The notes under the pieces: generated by a model
The model's database searches: none
Seen by the model: the letters and a program-made list of their open reading frames with translations, nothing else
What the model was told of the DNA's origin: nothing
Assembly (NCBI RefSeq): GCF_026619415.1
Contig: NZ_JAOVZR010000001.1
Location: forward strand, 1,116,001 to 1,180,000
Reading direction: 5' to 3'
DNA length: 64,000 bases
Source of the DNA: Hoeflea algicola
GTDB lineage: Bacteria; Pseudomonadota; Alphaproteobacteria; Rhizobiales; Rhizobiaceae
Part shown: piece after piece, positions 49,716 to 59,082 of the stretch
Layout: every line of letters begins with the position of its first letter
Numbering within the stretch: position 1 is the first letter of the stretch
Made by a program: the position numbers and the translations under genes

Positions 49716-50129
49716 ATGAACAGCATTGCAACACGGTTTTATGCCACCAGCGCCATTTTCGCGCTCGCCGGAATGACCTGGGGGATCCAGATGTCGGCTT
49801 CTGGCAACCACACCCTGTCACCGGCGCACGGCCACCTCAACCTGATTGGCTTTGTCGCCATGGCGGTTTTCGGAACATACTATGCGCTCAGCCCGCGCGC
49901 CGCAGCCTCACGGCTCGCCAATATCCATTATTTCCTGACCGTCGCCGCCGTGCTGGTGATCGTGCCGGGCATAGCCATGGCAATCAAGGGCGATGGAGAA
50001 GTTCTGGCCAAGATCGGCTCCGTGCTCGCGCTCGCCGCGATGGCTATGTTTGCGTATGTAATTTTGCGTAATGGCGCTGCAAGCACCAACTCGGTTGAGG
50101 CCCCGTCGCTGAACAACCCAACTTCCTGA
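49716..50129 (+). CDS. Small four-helix membrane protein
   Basis: 137 aa with four hydrophobic helices, preceded by a strong AAGGAGG ribosome-binding site 8 bp before the ATG. It contains HGHLNLIGFVAMAVFGTYYAL, resembling short cytochrome-oxidase-subunit-I-like (cbb3/NorB-type) proteins that keep the His-rich HGHLN turn. Whether it binds heme or metal is unknown. Confidence 0.8.
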   Translation: MNSIATRFYATSAIFALAGMTWGIQMSASGNHTLSPAHGHLNLIGFVAMAVFGTYYALSPRAAASRLANIHYFLTVAAVLVIVPGIAMAIKGDGEVLAKIGSVLALAAMAMFAYVILRNGAASTNSVEAPSLNNPTS

Positions 50130-50170
50130 CAGTCGGCGACGCCCGCCCCATACGCGACACCAACTGACGA

Positions 50171-50485
50171 TTATTTCGCCCGGAGCGCCGCTTCCCAGGC
50201 AAGCCGCACCCATGTCGACAATTCATCGGGATCGTCGATGGCGGAGTCCGGTATCGACCAATAGGGCATCGCCACCGGCTTGTTCTTGCCTTCATAGACC
50301 CATTGCTGCGCACCGGCGGCGGCGAACTCAGGCGCACTCTCGGTGTCCGCCTTGAGCAGAATTTCGTCGTGGAATTCGAGCGCCAGGATCCGGCCCTGAT
50401 GGTAGACGCCCTTGCCGCCGAACATCCGCTTGATGGTCACCTCACCAAGGCTGTCAAACATGTCGCGGATCAGATCATTGTCGAT
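50171..50485 (-). CDS. TfoX N-terminal-domain protein with apparent ATC start
   Basis: 104-aa TfoX_N domain (IDNDLIRDMFDSLGEVTIKR, then MFGGKGVYH, LLKADTESAPEF, MPYWSIPD). The family usually begins MDND; here the matching codon is ATC at 50485, 7 bp after AAGGAGA. The next in-frame ATG (MFDSLG) would cut eight family residues. The longer frame upstream lies wholly inside the previous gene. It overlaps the end of the MPT gene by 11 bp. TfoX_N proteins have no settled function outside competence regulation. Confidence 0.75.
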   Translation of the reverse strand: MDNDLIRDMFDSLGEVTIKRMFGGKGVYHQGRILALEFHDEILLKADTESAPEFAAAGAQQWVYEGKNKPVAMPYWSIPDSAIDDPDELSTWVRLAWEAALRAK

Positions 50486-52147
50486 GGCCGGTCTCCTTCG
50501 CAGGCCCGAGCACGGACGCCGCCGGTCCGGTCTCGGTAATGCCGCCAGCCAGCCGCACCGCTTCGGGCGTGTCGACATCGAGCCGCGCCGCCGGACCGAT
50601 CTCGACATCGATAACGCGCCAGGCACCGCTTTCAATCAGCGCCCGTGCGCCGACATCCCCCGAAAGCGTCATCGCCTCCGAAAACGCCGCACGCGGCAGG
50701 ATCACCGGGTTGCCGCGGCGCTCACCGTCACACGCGCGGACGATCGCCCGGCCCTCATGCGCAGTGAAAGCGGCGATTAACGCATCCAGATGCTTGGAGC
50801 CAAGCGCCGGCATGTCGCCCAGCAGCACCAGCGCGCCGGAAATGTTGCTGCCCAGCGCGGCAAGCCCGGCCTTGAGCGAAGAGGCCATGCCCGAGCCGTA
50901 GTCCGGGTTTTCCACCAGATCCAGGTCCAACCCGGAAAGGCACGCCGCGATATCGCCCGCGCGGTGCCCGGTCACCACCACCGTGGTCTTTGCGGATGAC
51001 CCCAGTGCCGTACGCGCCATCCGCCGGATCAACGGCTCACCGTCAAACTCGGCCAGCAATTTGTGCCCCGCACCATCGCCCATCCGGCTGGCCTTGCCGG
51101 CCGCCAAAAGAACAATACCGACCTCAGGCACCTGCCGCGTCCGCTCAGGCGTCGACTGACGTGGCTGCGGCCGGCTCGAAATTTCCTTGAGCAGACCGCC
51201 GACGCCCATCCTTCCGATATCCTGCGACGAGGGAGGTTCCCCCGCCAATACCCGCGCCAGCACCCAGTCAAACCCGTTTTCGCGCGGGCTGCGGGCACAG
51301 CCGGGTGCCCCGATAACGGTGACATCGCCGATAGCGCCCAGAACAAGTAGATTGCCCGGATCGACCGGCATCCCCACCCGTTCCACCGTACCACCGGCCT
51401 GGCGGATAGCTGCCGGAATGACATCATCACGATCGGTCACCGCCGACGCTCCGAACACGAACACCAGATCGAGATCCCCGACCATTTCGGCAATTGCCGG
51501 GGCAACAGCCCCAGCATCGTGCGGCACCCGGACCTCGCGCACCAGCAACGAGCCCGAGGGCGCCAGCCGGGCTGCCAGCAGATCCCGCGTCTTGTCCATG
51601 ACCGAGATTTTCAGCGTCGGCAGTTCAGTCGCGATCAGCCCAGCGCGCAGCGCTCTGAACGGCATGACCACGGCGAGGTCAGGCGCGGCAACAGCTGATT
51701 GTGCCTGCTCCAACGAAGCACCGGGTACAGCCAGCGGAATGATCTTGATGGTCGCCACCATTTCATCAGCCGTCACCGCAGTGCGATCCGCAAGGCATGC
51801 AAAGGTGATCGCCGGGTCGATCGCGTTGAGCGCATCAACCAGCTTGGGTTCCGCGCGAAACAGTCCGGCCCGCGTGGCGTGCAGGTTGACCCGGCCCGTC
51901 GAGGCATTCGCCGCACGGATGTGGGCGCCGATGAAGGCTCGTGCGAGGGTCGAAGCAGCTTCGTCCTCGCCAACATCACCAGGCTCAAGCCGGGCGACGA
52001 TAACTTCCATTATGCCCGCCTGATCCAGCAGATCGATGTCGGCTGCGCCGAGCACATGGCCTTTTTCAGCCGTCGCGATCCGGCGGATGTACTGTGCGCC
52101 AGCACCGTACCTTCTGCCTCATGCAGGGGAACCGGGCCAAATTGCAC
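50475..52147 (-). pseudogene. MPT-binding / molybdopterin cytidylyltransferase fusion, frameshift near the 5' end
   Basis: The N-terminal part (about residues 1-335) is a MoeA/CinA-like molybdopterin-binding domain; the C-terminal part (about 355-557) is a MobA/MocA-like nucleotidyltransferase (GIVLLAAGKASRMG, VLLGDMPAL). Together these make the cytosine form of molybdenum cofactor for xanthine-oxidase-type enzymes. The start is the GTG at 52147 (QFGPVPLHEAEGTVLAHS). The frame slips at the T5 run (52062-52066); one extra base gives RRLKKGHVLGAADIDLL and 557 aa. Without repair, translation could start only at the later GTG near 52055. Confidence 0.85.
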
Positions 52148-52150
52148 CGC

Positions 52151-52846
52151 TTACGCCTCTTCCGGCACGTCCGCGCGGCGCAGCGCTGCAATCACCTGCG
52201 CCAGCACCGCAACGGCAATCTCGGCCGGGCTCTGCGCACCGATGCCAAGCCCGATGGGGGCGGCGATACGGCCGATCTCGGCCTCGCTCAAACCCGCCTG
52301 TATCAACCGCTCGATGCGCCGTGCATGGGTCTTGCGCGAGCCAAGCGCGCCAACATAAAACGCGCCCGCTTGCAGCGCCTGGGTCAGCGGCCAATCATCG
52401 ATCTTCGGGTCGTGAGTCACGGCAACCAGCGCGGTAAACGCATCGATCGGCCGATCCTTGAGCGCATCCTCGGGCCAGTCGGCGATAAGCTCGGTACCTT
52501 CAAACCGCTCTTTGGTGGCAAAGGCAGTGCGTGGGTCAACCACCAGCACGTCATATCCGGCAATCCGGGCCATCGGCGCCAGCGCCTGCGAAATATGCAC
52601 CGCACCGATGATCACCATGCGCGGCGCCGGCACATGCACATTGAGGAAAAACCGGCGGCCTTCCGCCTCCACCATCCGAGATTTGCCGGCGGCAAACACT
52701 TTGGTGAGCGCCGCGCCAAGCTCGCCAGCGATCGGATCGCCCTTCATCACCAGCCGGTCGCGGCCATCGCCGAGATCGGTGACCATGACGGCAGCCTGAC
52801 GGTTACGCCGTGCAGCATTAAGTTTTTTAAGCAGATTGGGATCCAT
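52151..52846 (-). CDS. XdhC family protein, Rossmann half (CoxI/CoxF-like)
   Basis: 231-aa protein starting MDPNLLKKLNAARRNRQAAV. The nucleotide-fold region contains MVIIGAVHISQALAPMA and ends with the XdhC_C helix (GAQSPAEIAVAVLAQVIAAL). XdhC proteins insert the sulfurated molybdenum cofactor into hydroxylases. In E. coli-type XdhC both halves are in one chain; here the N-terminal domain is the next gene upstream. Confidence 0.92.
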   Translation of the reverse strand: MDPNLLKKLNAARRNRQAAVMVTDLGDGRDRLVMKGDPIAGELGAALTKVFAAGKSRMVEAEGRRFFLNVHVPAPRMVIIGAVHISQALAPMARIAGYDVLVVDPRTAFATKERFEGTELIADWPEDALKDRPIDAFTALVAVTHDPKIDDWPLTQALQAGAFYVGALGSRKTHARRIERLIQAGLSEAEIGRIAAPIGLGIGAQSPAEIAVAVLAQVIAALRRADVPEEA

Positions 52847-52857
52847 CAGTGCATGCC

Positions 52858-53193
52858 TCAGCCAAGCCGCTCGACATAGACTTGGATTTTGCCGCCGCAA
52901 GAAAGCCCGACACGCCAGGCGGTTTCGTCGGCCACGCCGAATTCGAGAACCTTGGGCTCGCCGCTGGCAATCACATCCGCGGCCTCCGCGATCACGGCAC
53001 CTTCAACGCATCCCCCGGAAACGGAACCATGAAAATCGCCATTGGCGTCAATTACCAAATGGCTGCCCACCGGTCGTGGCGCGGACCCCCAGGTTTCGAT
53101 CACGGTGGCTACCGCCACCTCTCGGCCATCGAGCATCCAGCGCTCGGCAATCATCAGCGGATCGATCTGGTCGTCCGCGGTCACAGTGTTCAT
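52858..53193 (-). CDS. XdhC family protein, N-terminal (CoxI) half
   Basis: 111-aa XdhC/CoxI domain: VATVIETWGSAPRPVGSHLV and the conserved SGGCVEGAV signature near the middle, with the conserved Cys of SCGGKIQVYV at the end. It ends 11 bp before the Rossmann-half gene, so the two probably work together. Separate genes of this kind occur in CO-dehydrogenase-type clusters. Confidence 0.92.
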   Translation of the reverse strand: MNTVTADDQIDPLMIAERWMLDGREVAVATVIETWGSAPRPVGSHLVIDANGDFHGSVSGGCVEGAVIAEAADVIASGEPKVLEFGVADETAWRVGLSCGGKIQVYVERLG

Positions 53194-53245
53194 GGTGACC
53201 TCCCTTCATGCAAAGAACGAGTATGGGCCCTTGCCGGCCCGCAAT

Positions 53246-54480
53246 TCAAGAGCCTTGCAGATACCGGCGCGGATCGGCCGCAGCCGCGTCCTTCATCCCC
53301 AGCCCCGCGACCAGATCGGCCATCGCCTCAATGTTGTGAACCGCGCGCAACTCGTCAACATGGCCAAGCATCGTCCGCACCCCCGTGCGCGGGCTTCAAA
53401 ACCGTCAAACCGGAGCAGTGGATTGAGCCAGATCAGTCGCCTGCATGAGCGGTGCAGCCGGTCGATCTCGGTTTCCAGTTCCTCGAACGAATCGCGTTCC
53501 AATCCATCGGTAATCAGGATGACAATCGCCCCCTGCCCCAACACCCGCCGCGACCATTTTCGATTAAACAGCCTCAGTGCTTCGCCGATTCGAGTACCGC
53601 CTGACCAGTCGCGCACCGCGCCGGCACATTGGTCCACCGCCTCGTCAGGGTCCTTGCCGCGCATCTGCCGGCTGACATTGGTCAGCCGCGTACCGAACAG
53701 GAACGTGTGCACGCCGCGCCGCTGCTCGCTGATGACATGCATGAAATGCAGAAAAACCCGCGTGTACTGGCTCATCGATCCGGAAATATCGGCAATGATC
53801 ACCAGCGGCGGGTGCACCTTTCGGCGCTTGCGAAACCGCGGCAAAATGAGATCCCCGCCGGTGCGCATGGCAGCACGCATGGTCGCTCTCGGATCGATCC
53901 GCCGCGGCGTTGACGATGGCTTGTAGCGACGGGTCTCGACCAGGTCGAACGGCAATGTCAGTTCGGTGATGGCACGTTTGGCCTGAGCCAGTTCCAGCGC
54001 CGTCATCTGCGCGAAATCCTGCTGTCTGAGCACCTCGTTGCCGGAACTGGTCTCACGGGCATCGATGTCGATGATCGGCTTTTCTTCGGGCGGCCGGCTT
54101 TTCTCGTGGCCTTCGAACAGCGCCTGACTGACCCTGGTTTCGCCGGCCTTGAGCTTTTCCTTCCGCTCGGTCTCGATCGCCACCGGCGAAAACATGGCGA
54201 TCATCTTCTCGACCAGATCACGGCTGCGCCAGAACAGCTTGAACGCCTGATCGAAAACCTGATGATCCTCGCGCCGCTTGACAAACACCGAGTGCAACAC
54301 CCAGTAAAATTCCTCGCGGCTGCCGATGCCTGCGACCTGCACCGCCTCGACCGCATCGCGCACCGCCGCCGGCCCAAGCTTCATGCCGGATTTGCGCAGC
54401 ACACGGGCAAAATAGACGATATTGTCGACCATACGGCCGTCGTCATGATCGGAAATTTTGGCGGGAACAGCTTCGGCCAT
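53246..54480 (-). pseudogene. coxE: CoxE-like VWA protein, frameshift near its 3' end
   Basis: VWA-domain partner of the MoxR ATPase in molybdenum-hydroxylase maturation. The MIDAS motif is in IIADISGSMSQYTRV (about residue 229). The reading is good to DGFEARARG, then slips at the C5 run at 53380-53384. One extra base gives VRTMLGHVDELRAVHNIEAM and a stop at 53246, 411 aa. The start overlaps the MoxR stop (TGATG). Likely a homopolymer sequencing error. Confidence 0.87.
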
Positions 54481-55406
54481 CAGACCGACGCTGCCAGCTC
54501 GGCTTTCACCTCGGCCAGCAGCTCTCGCCCGGCACTGCCTTCGATCCGGGCAATGTCATCCTGATATTTGAGCAGGGTGCCGATCGTGTCCGACACGGTT
54601 TCAGGATCAAGCGCCAACCGGTCGAGTTCGGTCAGTGCTGTGGCCCAGTCGATGGTCTCGGCAACGCCCGGGCTCTTGAACAGGTCCATCTGCCTGAGGT
54701 GCTGCACATAGGCCACCACCTGCCGCGACAGTTCCGCATGGCATCCCGGCACCTTGCGGCGGACGATCTCCAGTTCCACATCGGCAGTCGGATAATCGAC
54801 CCAGTGGTACAGGCAGCGCCGCTTCAGCGCATCGTGGATCTCGCGGGTGCGGTTGCTGGTGATGATGACAATCGGCGGCTCCTCGGCCTTGATCGTGCCA
54901 AGTTCAGGGATGGTCACCTGGTAGTCCGACAGGATCTCCAGCAGAAACGCCTCAAACGCCTCGTCAGTACGATCAAGCTCATCGATCAGAAACACCGGCG
55001 CCCGGCCGGCCACACCACCCAGCGCCTGCAGCACCGGACGGCGGATCAGGTGTTTTTCGGAAAATATGCTGCGCTCGATCGCCGACTTGTCGTCCTCACC
55101 GGTGGCCTCGGCCAGCCGGATTTCGAGCATCTGCGCCGGGTAGTTCCACTCGTAGACTGCCGAGGCCACATCCAGCCCCTCGTAGCATTGCAACCGGATC
55201 AGAGGTCGGTCGAGCGCCTTGGCCAGCACCTTGGCGATCTCGGTCTTGCCGACGCCGGCCTCGCCTTCCAGAAACAGTGGCCGCTGCATCCGCAGACTGA
55301 GAAACAGCACCGTCGCCAGTGCCCGCCCGGCGACATAATCCTCGCTCGTCAACATTTCGAGCGTTGCATCAATGGTGGCTGGCACAGGATTTTGAATCGA
55401 CATCAT
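54480..55406 (-). CDS. coxD: MoxR-family AAA ATPase (CoxD-like)
   Basis: 308-aa AAA+ ATPase starting at one of two adjacent ATGs (55406/55403, MSIQNPVPATIDATLEML). Walker A GEAGVGKTE, Walker B PVFLIDELDRTD, sensor 1 VIITSNRTREI and arginine-finger region LKRRCLYHW are present. CoxD of carboxydotrophs helps build the CuSMo or Mo centre. With the CoxE-like gene it forms the usual MoxR-VWA pair. Confidence 0.93.
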   Translation of the reverse strand: MMSIQNPVPATIDATLEMLTSEDYVAGRALATVLFLSLRMQRPLFLEGEAGVGKTEIAKVLAKALDRPLIRLQCYEGLDVASAVYEWNYPAQMLEIRLAEATGEDDKSAIERSIFSEKHLIRRPVLQALGGVAGRAPVFLIDELDRTDEAFEAFLLEILSDYQVTIPELGTIKAEEPPIVIITSNRTREIHDALKRRCLYHWVDYPTADVELEIVRRKVPGCHAELSRQVVAYVQHLRQMDLFKSPGVAETIDWATALTELDRLALDPETVSDTIGTLLKYQDDIARIEGSAGRELLAEVKAELAASV

Positions 55407-55499
55407 GGCTCCGGCTGCAGGAGGAAAACGACAGGCTGTGGCATCGGCCGGAAAAAGCGAATCCCGTTCGGTATCAGCCTGATGCAACCTGACCGAAAA

Positions 55500-56042
55500 C
55501 TAGAGCGATCTGTAGCCACGGTCCAGATACAAAAGCGCGGGCCCCGGCGCGCCGACCCTGAGGCCGATCACCTCGCCGATGAAAACCGTATGGGTGGCCA
55601 CGATCTTGGCCTCGATCACCCGGCAGTCGAAAACCGCCGCCGCGCCCACAAGTGCAGGAGCGCCGGTGGCAATCGTATCCCACTCGCCAAGCCCGAACCG
55701 CGCCTCGACATCAAGATGGTCGAGCCCTGAAAACGCCACCGCTAGCGGCTCCTGGTCGGCCATCAGCGTGTTCAGTGTGAACACGCCGGCTTCGGCAAAC
55801 AGCGCATTGTTCGGGTTGGAATGATTGAGACAGACCAGCACGGTGCCGGGATTGTCCGAAATCGAGCAGGCAGCGGTCACGGTTACGCCGCGTCGCACGC
55901 CCTCGAGCGCTGTTGCCGCTATCTGCACATGCCCGGCATATCGCGCCATCGCATCGCGATATTCCCTGGAATCAATGGTCTGCCGTTTCAACACCTGTGC
56001 GCCTTTGGTTCTGCTAGCCTCGGCACCATACATAAAGGCCAC
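55500..56042 (-). CDS. Flavin reductase family protein (RutF/HpaC-like)
   Basis: 180-aa FMN-binding split-barrel protein. Family residues: YAGHVQIAATALEGVRRGVT, TAACSISDNPGTVLVCLN, and the C-terminal FIGEVIGL. Start could also be the ATG at 56033. It heads the molybdenum-maturation gene run, where similar reductases occur in other genomes. Substrate partner unknown. Confidence 0.88.
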   Translation of the reverse strand: MAFMYGAEASRTKGAQVLKRQTIDSREYRDAMARYAGHVQIAATALEGVRRGVTVTAACSISDNPGTVLVCLNHSNPNNALFAEAGVFTLNTLMADQEPLAVAFSGLDHLDVEARFGLGEWDTIATGAPALVGAAAVFDCRVIEAKIVATHTVFIGEVIGLRVGAPGPALLYLDRGYRSL

Positions 56043-56153
56043 AACCGAATTTGAAACCCGCAGCCGCGACTTTTTCTCCTCCAGTTCCGCCCGAGGCGAT
56101 GGAAGCTGCGAATTCCGCTTGGAATTGTGCCTTGCTGCGGGCTAAATGCCTGC

Positions 56154-57278
56154 ATGAAAACCCGATACCTGCTGAACCGCCTGGCGCTCATCGCCGCACT
56201 TTCGTTTGCCGCCACACCTGTGCGCGCGGAACCGCTCAGCGTTGGCCTGGTGATCCCGCAGTCGGGACAATTCGCCCTGCTCGGCCAACATGTCCGCGAA
56301 GCTTTCCAGATCTGGGATCAATCCAATCCCGGCATCTATGCCGATATTGTAGAGGGCGACGACGGCTGCACAGCTCAATCGGGCGCTGATGCCGCAGTCG
56401 CAATGGCCGAAGCGGGCGTCGACATCGTCGTTGGCTTCTTGTGTACCGAAAGCCTGGCTGCAGCGCTGCCGCTGCTGACCGAAGAATCGATCCCGGTGAT
56501 GACACTGACCGTGCGCGCCGATATCGTCGGCGAGGAAGCCAACCGCCTGGGCTGGAAATTCTACCGGCTGGCACCGCGTTCAGGGGCCGAGGCGGAAATC
56601 GCCGCCGACGCGATTTTCCGGCTGTGGGCCGACAAATCCTTCGCGCTGATCGAGGACGGCGCCATCTCCGGCCGAGAACTGGTTGAAGCCATCCGCGTCA
56701 AGCTTGAAGACCGCGGCCTCAAACCGACCTTTGTCGATAATTTCCGCCCCGGACAGGATACCCAGCCGAGCCTAGTGCGCCGGTTGCGGTCCGCCGGCAT
56801 CACACACGTCTTTGTCGGTGGTGAACGCAGCGACATGGCCGTGATCGCCAAGGAGGCTGATTATCAGAAATTGCCACTTAAGTTCATGGGCGGTGATGCC
56901 TTGCACGCACCGCAAGGCGAGAACCCGCTGCCCGATGGCACCATCGCGGTACTCTCGGATGGCGCGATCCCCGGGCCTGACGCCGAGACCGCCCGAAGCG
57001 TCTTCGAAGACCACGGCCTGATTGCCGAAGGCTTGCGGATTCCCGCTTATGCGGCAGCCGAGATCCTCGGCGCGGTCGCCACGCGGCAAGGCCACAGCAA
57101 TGGCAGCGTTGAAGATCTGCTCCGGCAATCGACCTTCTCCACAGCCTTGGGAACAGTCACCTTCACCGACCAGGGCGAACGCCGCGAACCGGGCTTCGTG
57201 CTCGCCATCCTGCGCGATGGCGAATTCACCCGGATGAGCATCGCCGATGCTGCCCAGTTGCGGCAGGAGAGCCAGTGA
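56154..57278 (+). CDS. Branched-chain amino-acid-type ABC substrate-binding protein
   Basis: 374-aa periplasmic binding protein of the LivK/peripla_BP_6 type. I start it at the ATG at 56154 (MKTRYLLNRLALIAALSFAA), which gives a clear signal peptide cleaved after VRA. The mature part begins EPLSVGLVIPQSGQFALLGQ. No permease or ATPase genes lie nearby. The stop overlaps the next start (TGATG). Confidence 0.88.
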   Translation: MKTRYLLNRLALIAALSFAATPVRAEPLSVGLVIPQSGQFALLGQHVREAFQIWDQSNPGIYADIVEGDDGCTAQSGADAAVAMAEAGVDIVVGFLCTESLAAALPLLTEESIPVMTLTVRADIVGEEANRLGWKFYRLAPRSGAEAEIAADAIFRLWADKSFALIEDGAISGRELVEAIRVKLEDRGLKPTFVDNFRPGQDTQPSLVRRLRSAGITHVFVGGERSDMAVIAKEADYQKLPLKFMGGDALHAPQGENPLPDGTIAVLSDGAIPGPDAETARSVFEDHGLIAEGLRIPAYAAAEILGAVATRQGHSNGSVEDLLRQSTFSTALGTVTFTDQGERREPGFVLAILRDGEFTRMSIADAAQLRQESQ

Positions 57279-58282
57279 TGGAGACCGGCGCGCGCAACCT
57301 GATCACCGATGTCGCCGGGCTGAAAGTTGGCAACGCCAATGACACCAGGCTCAATTCCGGCGTCACCGCGATCCTCTGCGATCCACCTGCGACTGCCGCC
57401 GTCCAAGTTCTCGGCGGCGCACCCGGCACCCGAGAGACCGATCTGCTGGAGCCTCACAACACCGTCGAGACCGTCAACGGCCTGGTGCTGTCCGGCGGCT
57501 CGGCATTCGGTCTGGATGCCGCCAGCGGCGTGCAGGCGCTGTTGCGCGAACAGGGGCACGGGTTTGAAGTCGGCCCGCACCGGATACCGATCATTCCGGC
57601 AGCAATCCTGTTCGATCTGATCAATGGCGGCGACAAGGACTGGGGCCGATACCCGCCCTACCGGGAACTGGGATACCAGGCTGCTGCTGCCGCCAACACG
57701 GATTTCGCCATCGGTTCGCACGGCGCCGGGCTTGGGGCGCTGACGGCAACCTTCAAGGGCGGGCTCGGCTCCGCCTCCTGCGTCACCGCCAGCGGCCACA
57801 TCGTCGGCGCCCTCGTCGCCGCCAACCCGATGGGCTCCGTCACCATCGGCGACACCCGCCATTTCTGGGCGTCTGCGTTTGAGATCGGTTCGGAATTTGC
57901 CGGCCTCGGGCTGCCGTCGCCAATGCCCGCTGATGCTGCCGAGTTGCGGATCAAGTTCCGCGACATGGCCCGCGGCGCCAACACCACCATTGCTGTCATT
58001 GCCACCGACGCAGTTTTGACCAAGGCCGAGGCCAAGCGGCTGGCGATTGCCGCCCATGCGGGTTTCGCCCGGGCCATCTGGCCGAGCCACACCCCATTTG
58101 ATGGCGATCTGGTGTTTGCACTGGCCACCGGCGCGTCGGGCCAGAAACCCTCACTCGATGCCTTTGTCGATCTTGGCGCCGCTGCCGCCTCGACCATGAG
58201 CCGCGCCATTGCCCGCGGCATCCATGCGGCAACACCCGATCCCCGCGACCTGATGCCTGCCTGGTCAAGCCACCCCGATTAA
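57278..58282 (+). CDS. P1/S58 family peptidase (DmpA-like)
   Basis: 334-aa N-terminal-nucleophile hydrolase of the DmpA/P1 family. Key parts: LITDVAGLKVGNAND near the start, GLVLSGGSAFGLDAASGV, and GALVAANPMGSV, the region around the usual autocatalytic cleavage site. Family members remove N-terminal residues from peptides or D-amino-acid amides. I use the ATG at 57278 rather than GTG 57275. Coupling to the binding-protein gene suggests a peptide- or amide-related role. Confidence 0.9.
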   Translation: METGARNLITDVAGLKVGNANDTRLNSGVTAILCDPPATAAVQVLGGAPGTRETDLLEPHNTVETVNGLVLSGGSAFGLDAASGVQALLREQGHGFEVGPHRIPIIPAAILFDLINGGDKDWGRYPPYRELGYQAAAAANTDFAIGSHGAGLGALTATFKGGLGSASCVTASGHIVGALVAANPMGSVTIGDTRHFWASAFEIGSEFAGLGLPSPMPADAAELRIKFRDMARGANTTIAVIATDAVLTKAEAKRLAIAAHAGFARAIWPSHTPFDGDLVFALATGASGQKPSLDAFVDLGAAAASTMSRAIARGIHAATPDPRDLMPAWSSHPD

Positions 58283-58350
58283 TCCGGCAGCCAATTGCCC
58301 CCATGCGCCGGCAGTGCTACCCGGTCTGATTGACAACAAAGGGACCCGCC

Positions 58351-59082
58351 ATGCCTCTCCTTCGCCGCGCAGTTTTCGCCTTGTTGGCGTTGATGCTGAC
58401 TGGCATCCCGGCCCACGCCGGCGAATTCTCCGAGTTCCGCCCGCTCGGCTTTTCCGCCGACGGCGGTGTTTTCGCATTTGAGGAATTCGGCGTTCAGGAT
58501 GGCTCCGGCTTTGCCTTCGCCAACCGGTTTTTCATCAACACTGCCGATGATTCGTTCCTGCCCGGCTCGACCGTTCGCGTTGTCGTCGAGGACGAGGCCG
58601 CAACCGTGGCCGATGCGCGAACTGAAGCCCCCACGCAATCCAGCGCCCTTGAGCAGCAATACAATTTTTCCGCCAATCCCGGCGTGATCGCCGCATTCAA
58701 CCCTCTTTCCGATCTGAATGGTTCAACCGACCAGCTGCGCTATCTGCCGATGTCGATGCTGCCACAGCCTTTCGGGGCCTACACCGCACAGCTGATCGAG
58801 AAGCAACTACCGCCAACGGCATCCTGCGCGTCAATCACCGAAACATCGCTCGGCTTCCGGCTGAAAATGACCGAGGCCAACGGTGAGCCCGCATCGATTG
58901 TGCTGCATGAGGACACTTCGGTGCCCAACAGCCGCAATTGCCCTACAGGCTACCGGCTCGGCGGGGCGATAACCCATTATGCCGACGGAATCTGGACCCA
59001 CGCCGTACTGGTGCTGGTCCGCTCCTTCGGTTTCGAAGGCGAAAATGGCCGCTGGATCGCAGTCACACGACGCTTTGAATGA
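58351..59082 (+). CDS. DUF2259 secreted protein
   Basis: 243-aa exported protein with a signal peptide (MPLLRRAVFALLALMLTGIP, cleavage after AHA). The mature part (FSEFRPLGFSADGGVFAFEE) matches the DUF2259 pattern of predicted secreted proteins. No enzyme motif is known. Start at 58351 chosen over a longer frame because of the signal peptide. Confidence 0.85.
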   Translation: MPLLRRAVFALLALMLTGIPAHAGEFSEFRPLGFSADGGVFAFEEFGVQDGSGFAFANRFFINTADDSFLPGSTVRVVVEDEAATVADARTEAPTQSSALEQQYNFSANPGVIAAFNPLSDLNGSTDQLRYLPMSMLPQPFGAYTAQLIEKQLPPTASCASITETSLGFRLKMTEANGEPASIVLHEDTSVPNSRNCPTGYRLGGAITHYADGIWTHAVLVLVRSFGFEGENGRWIAVTRRFE

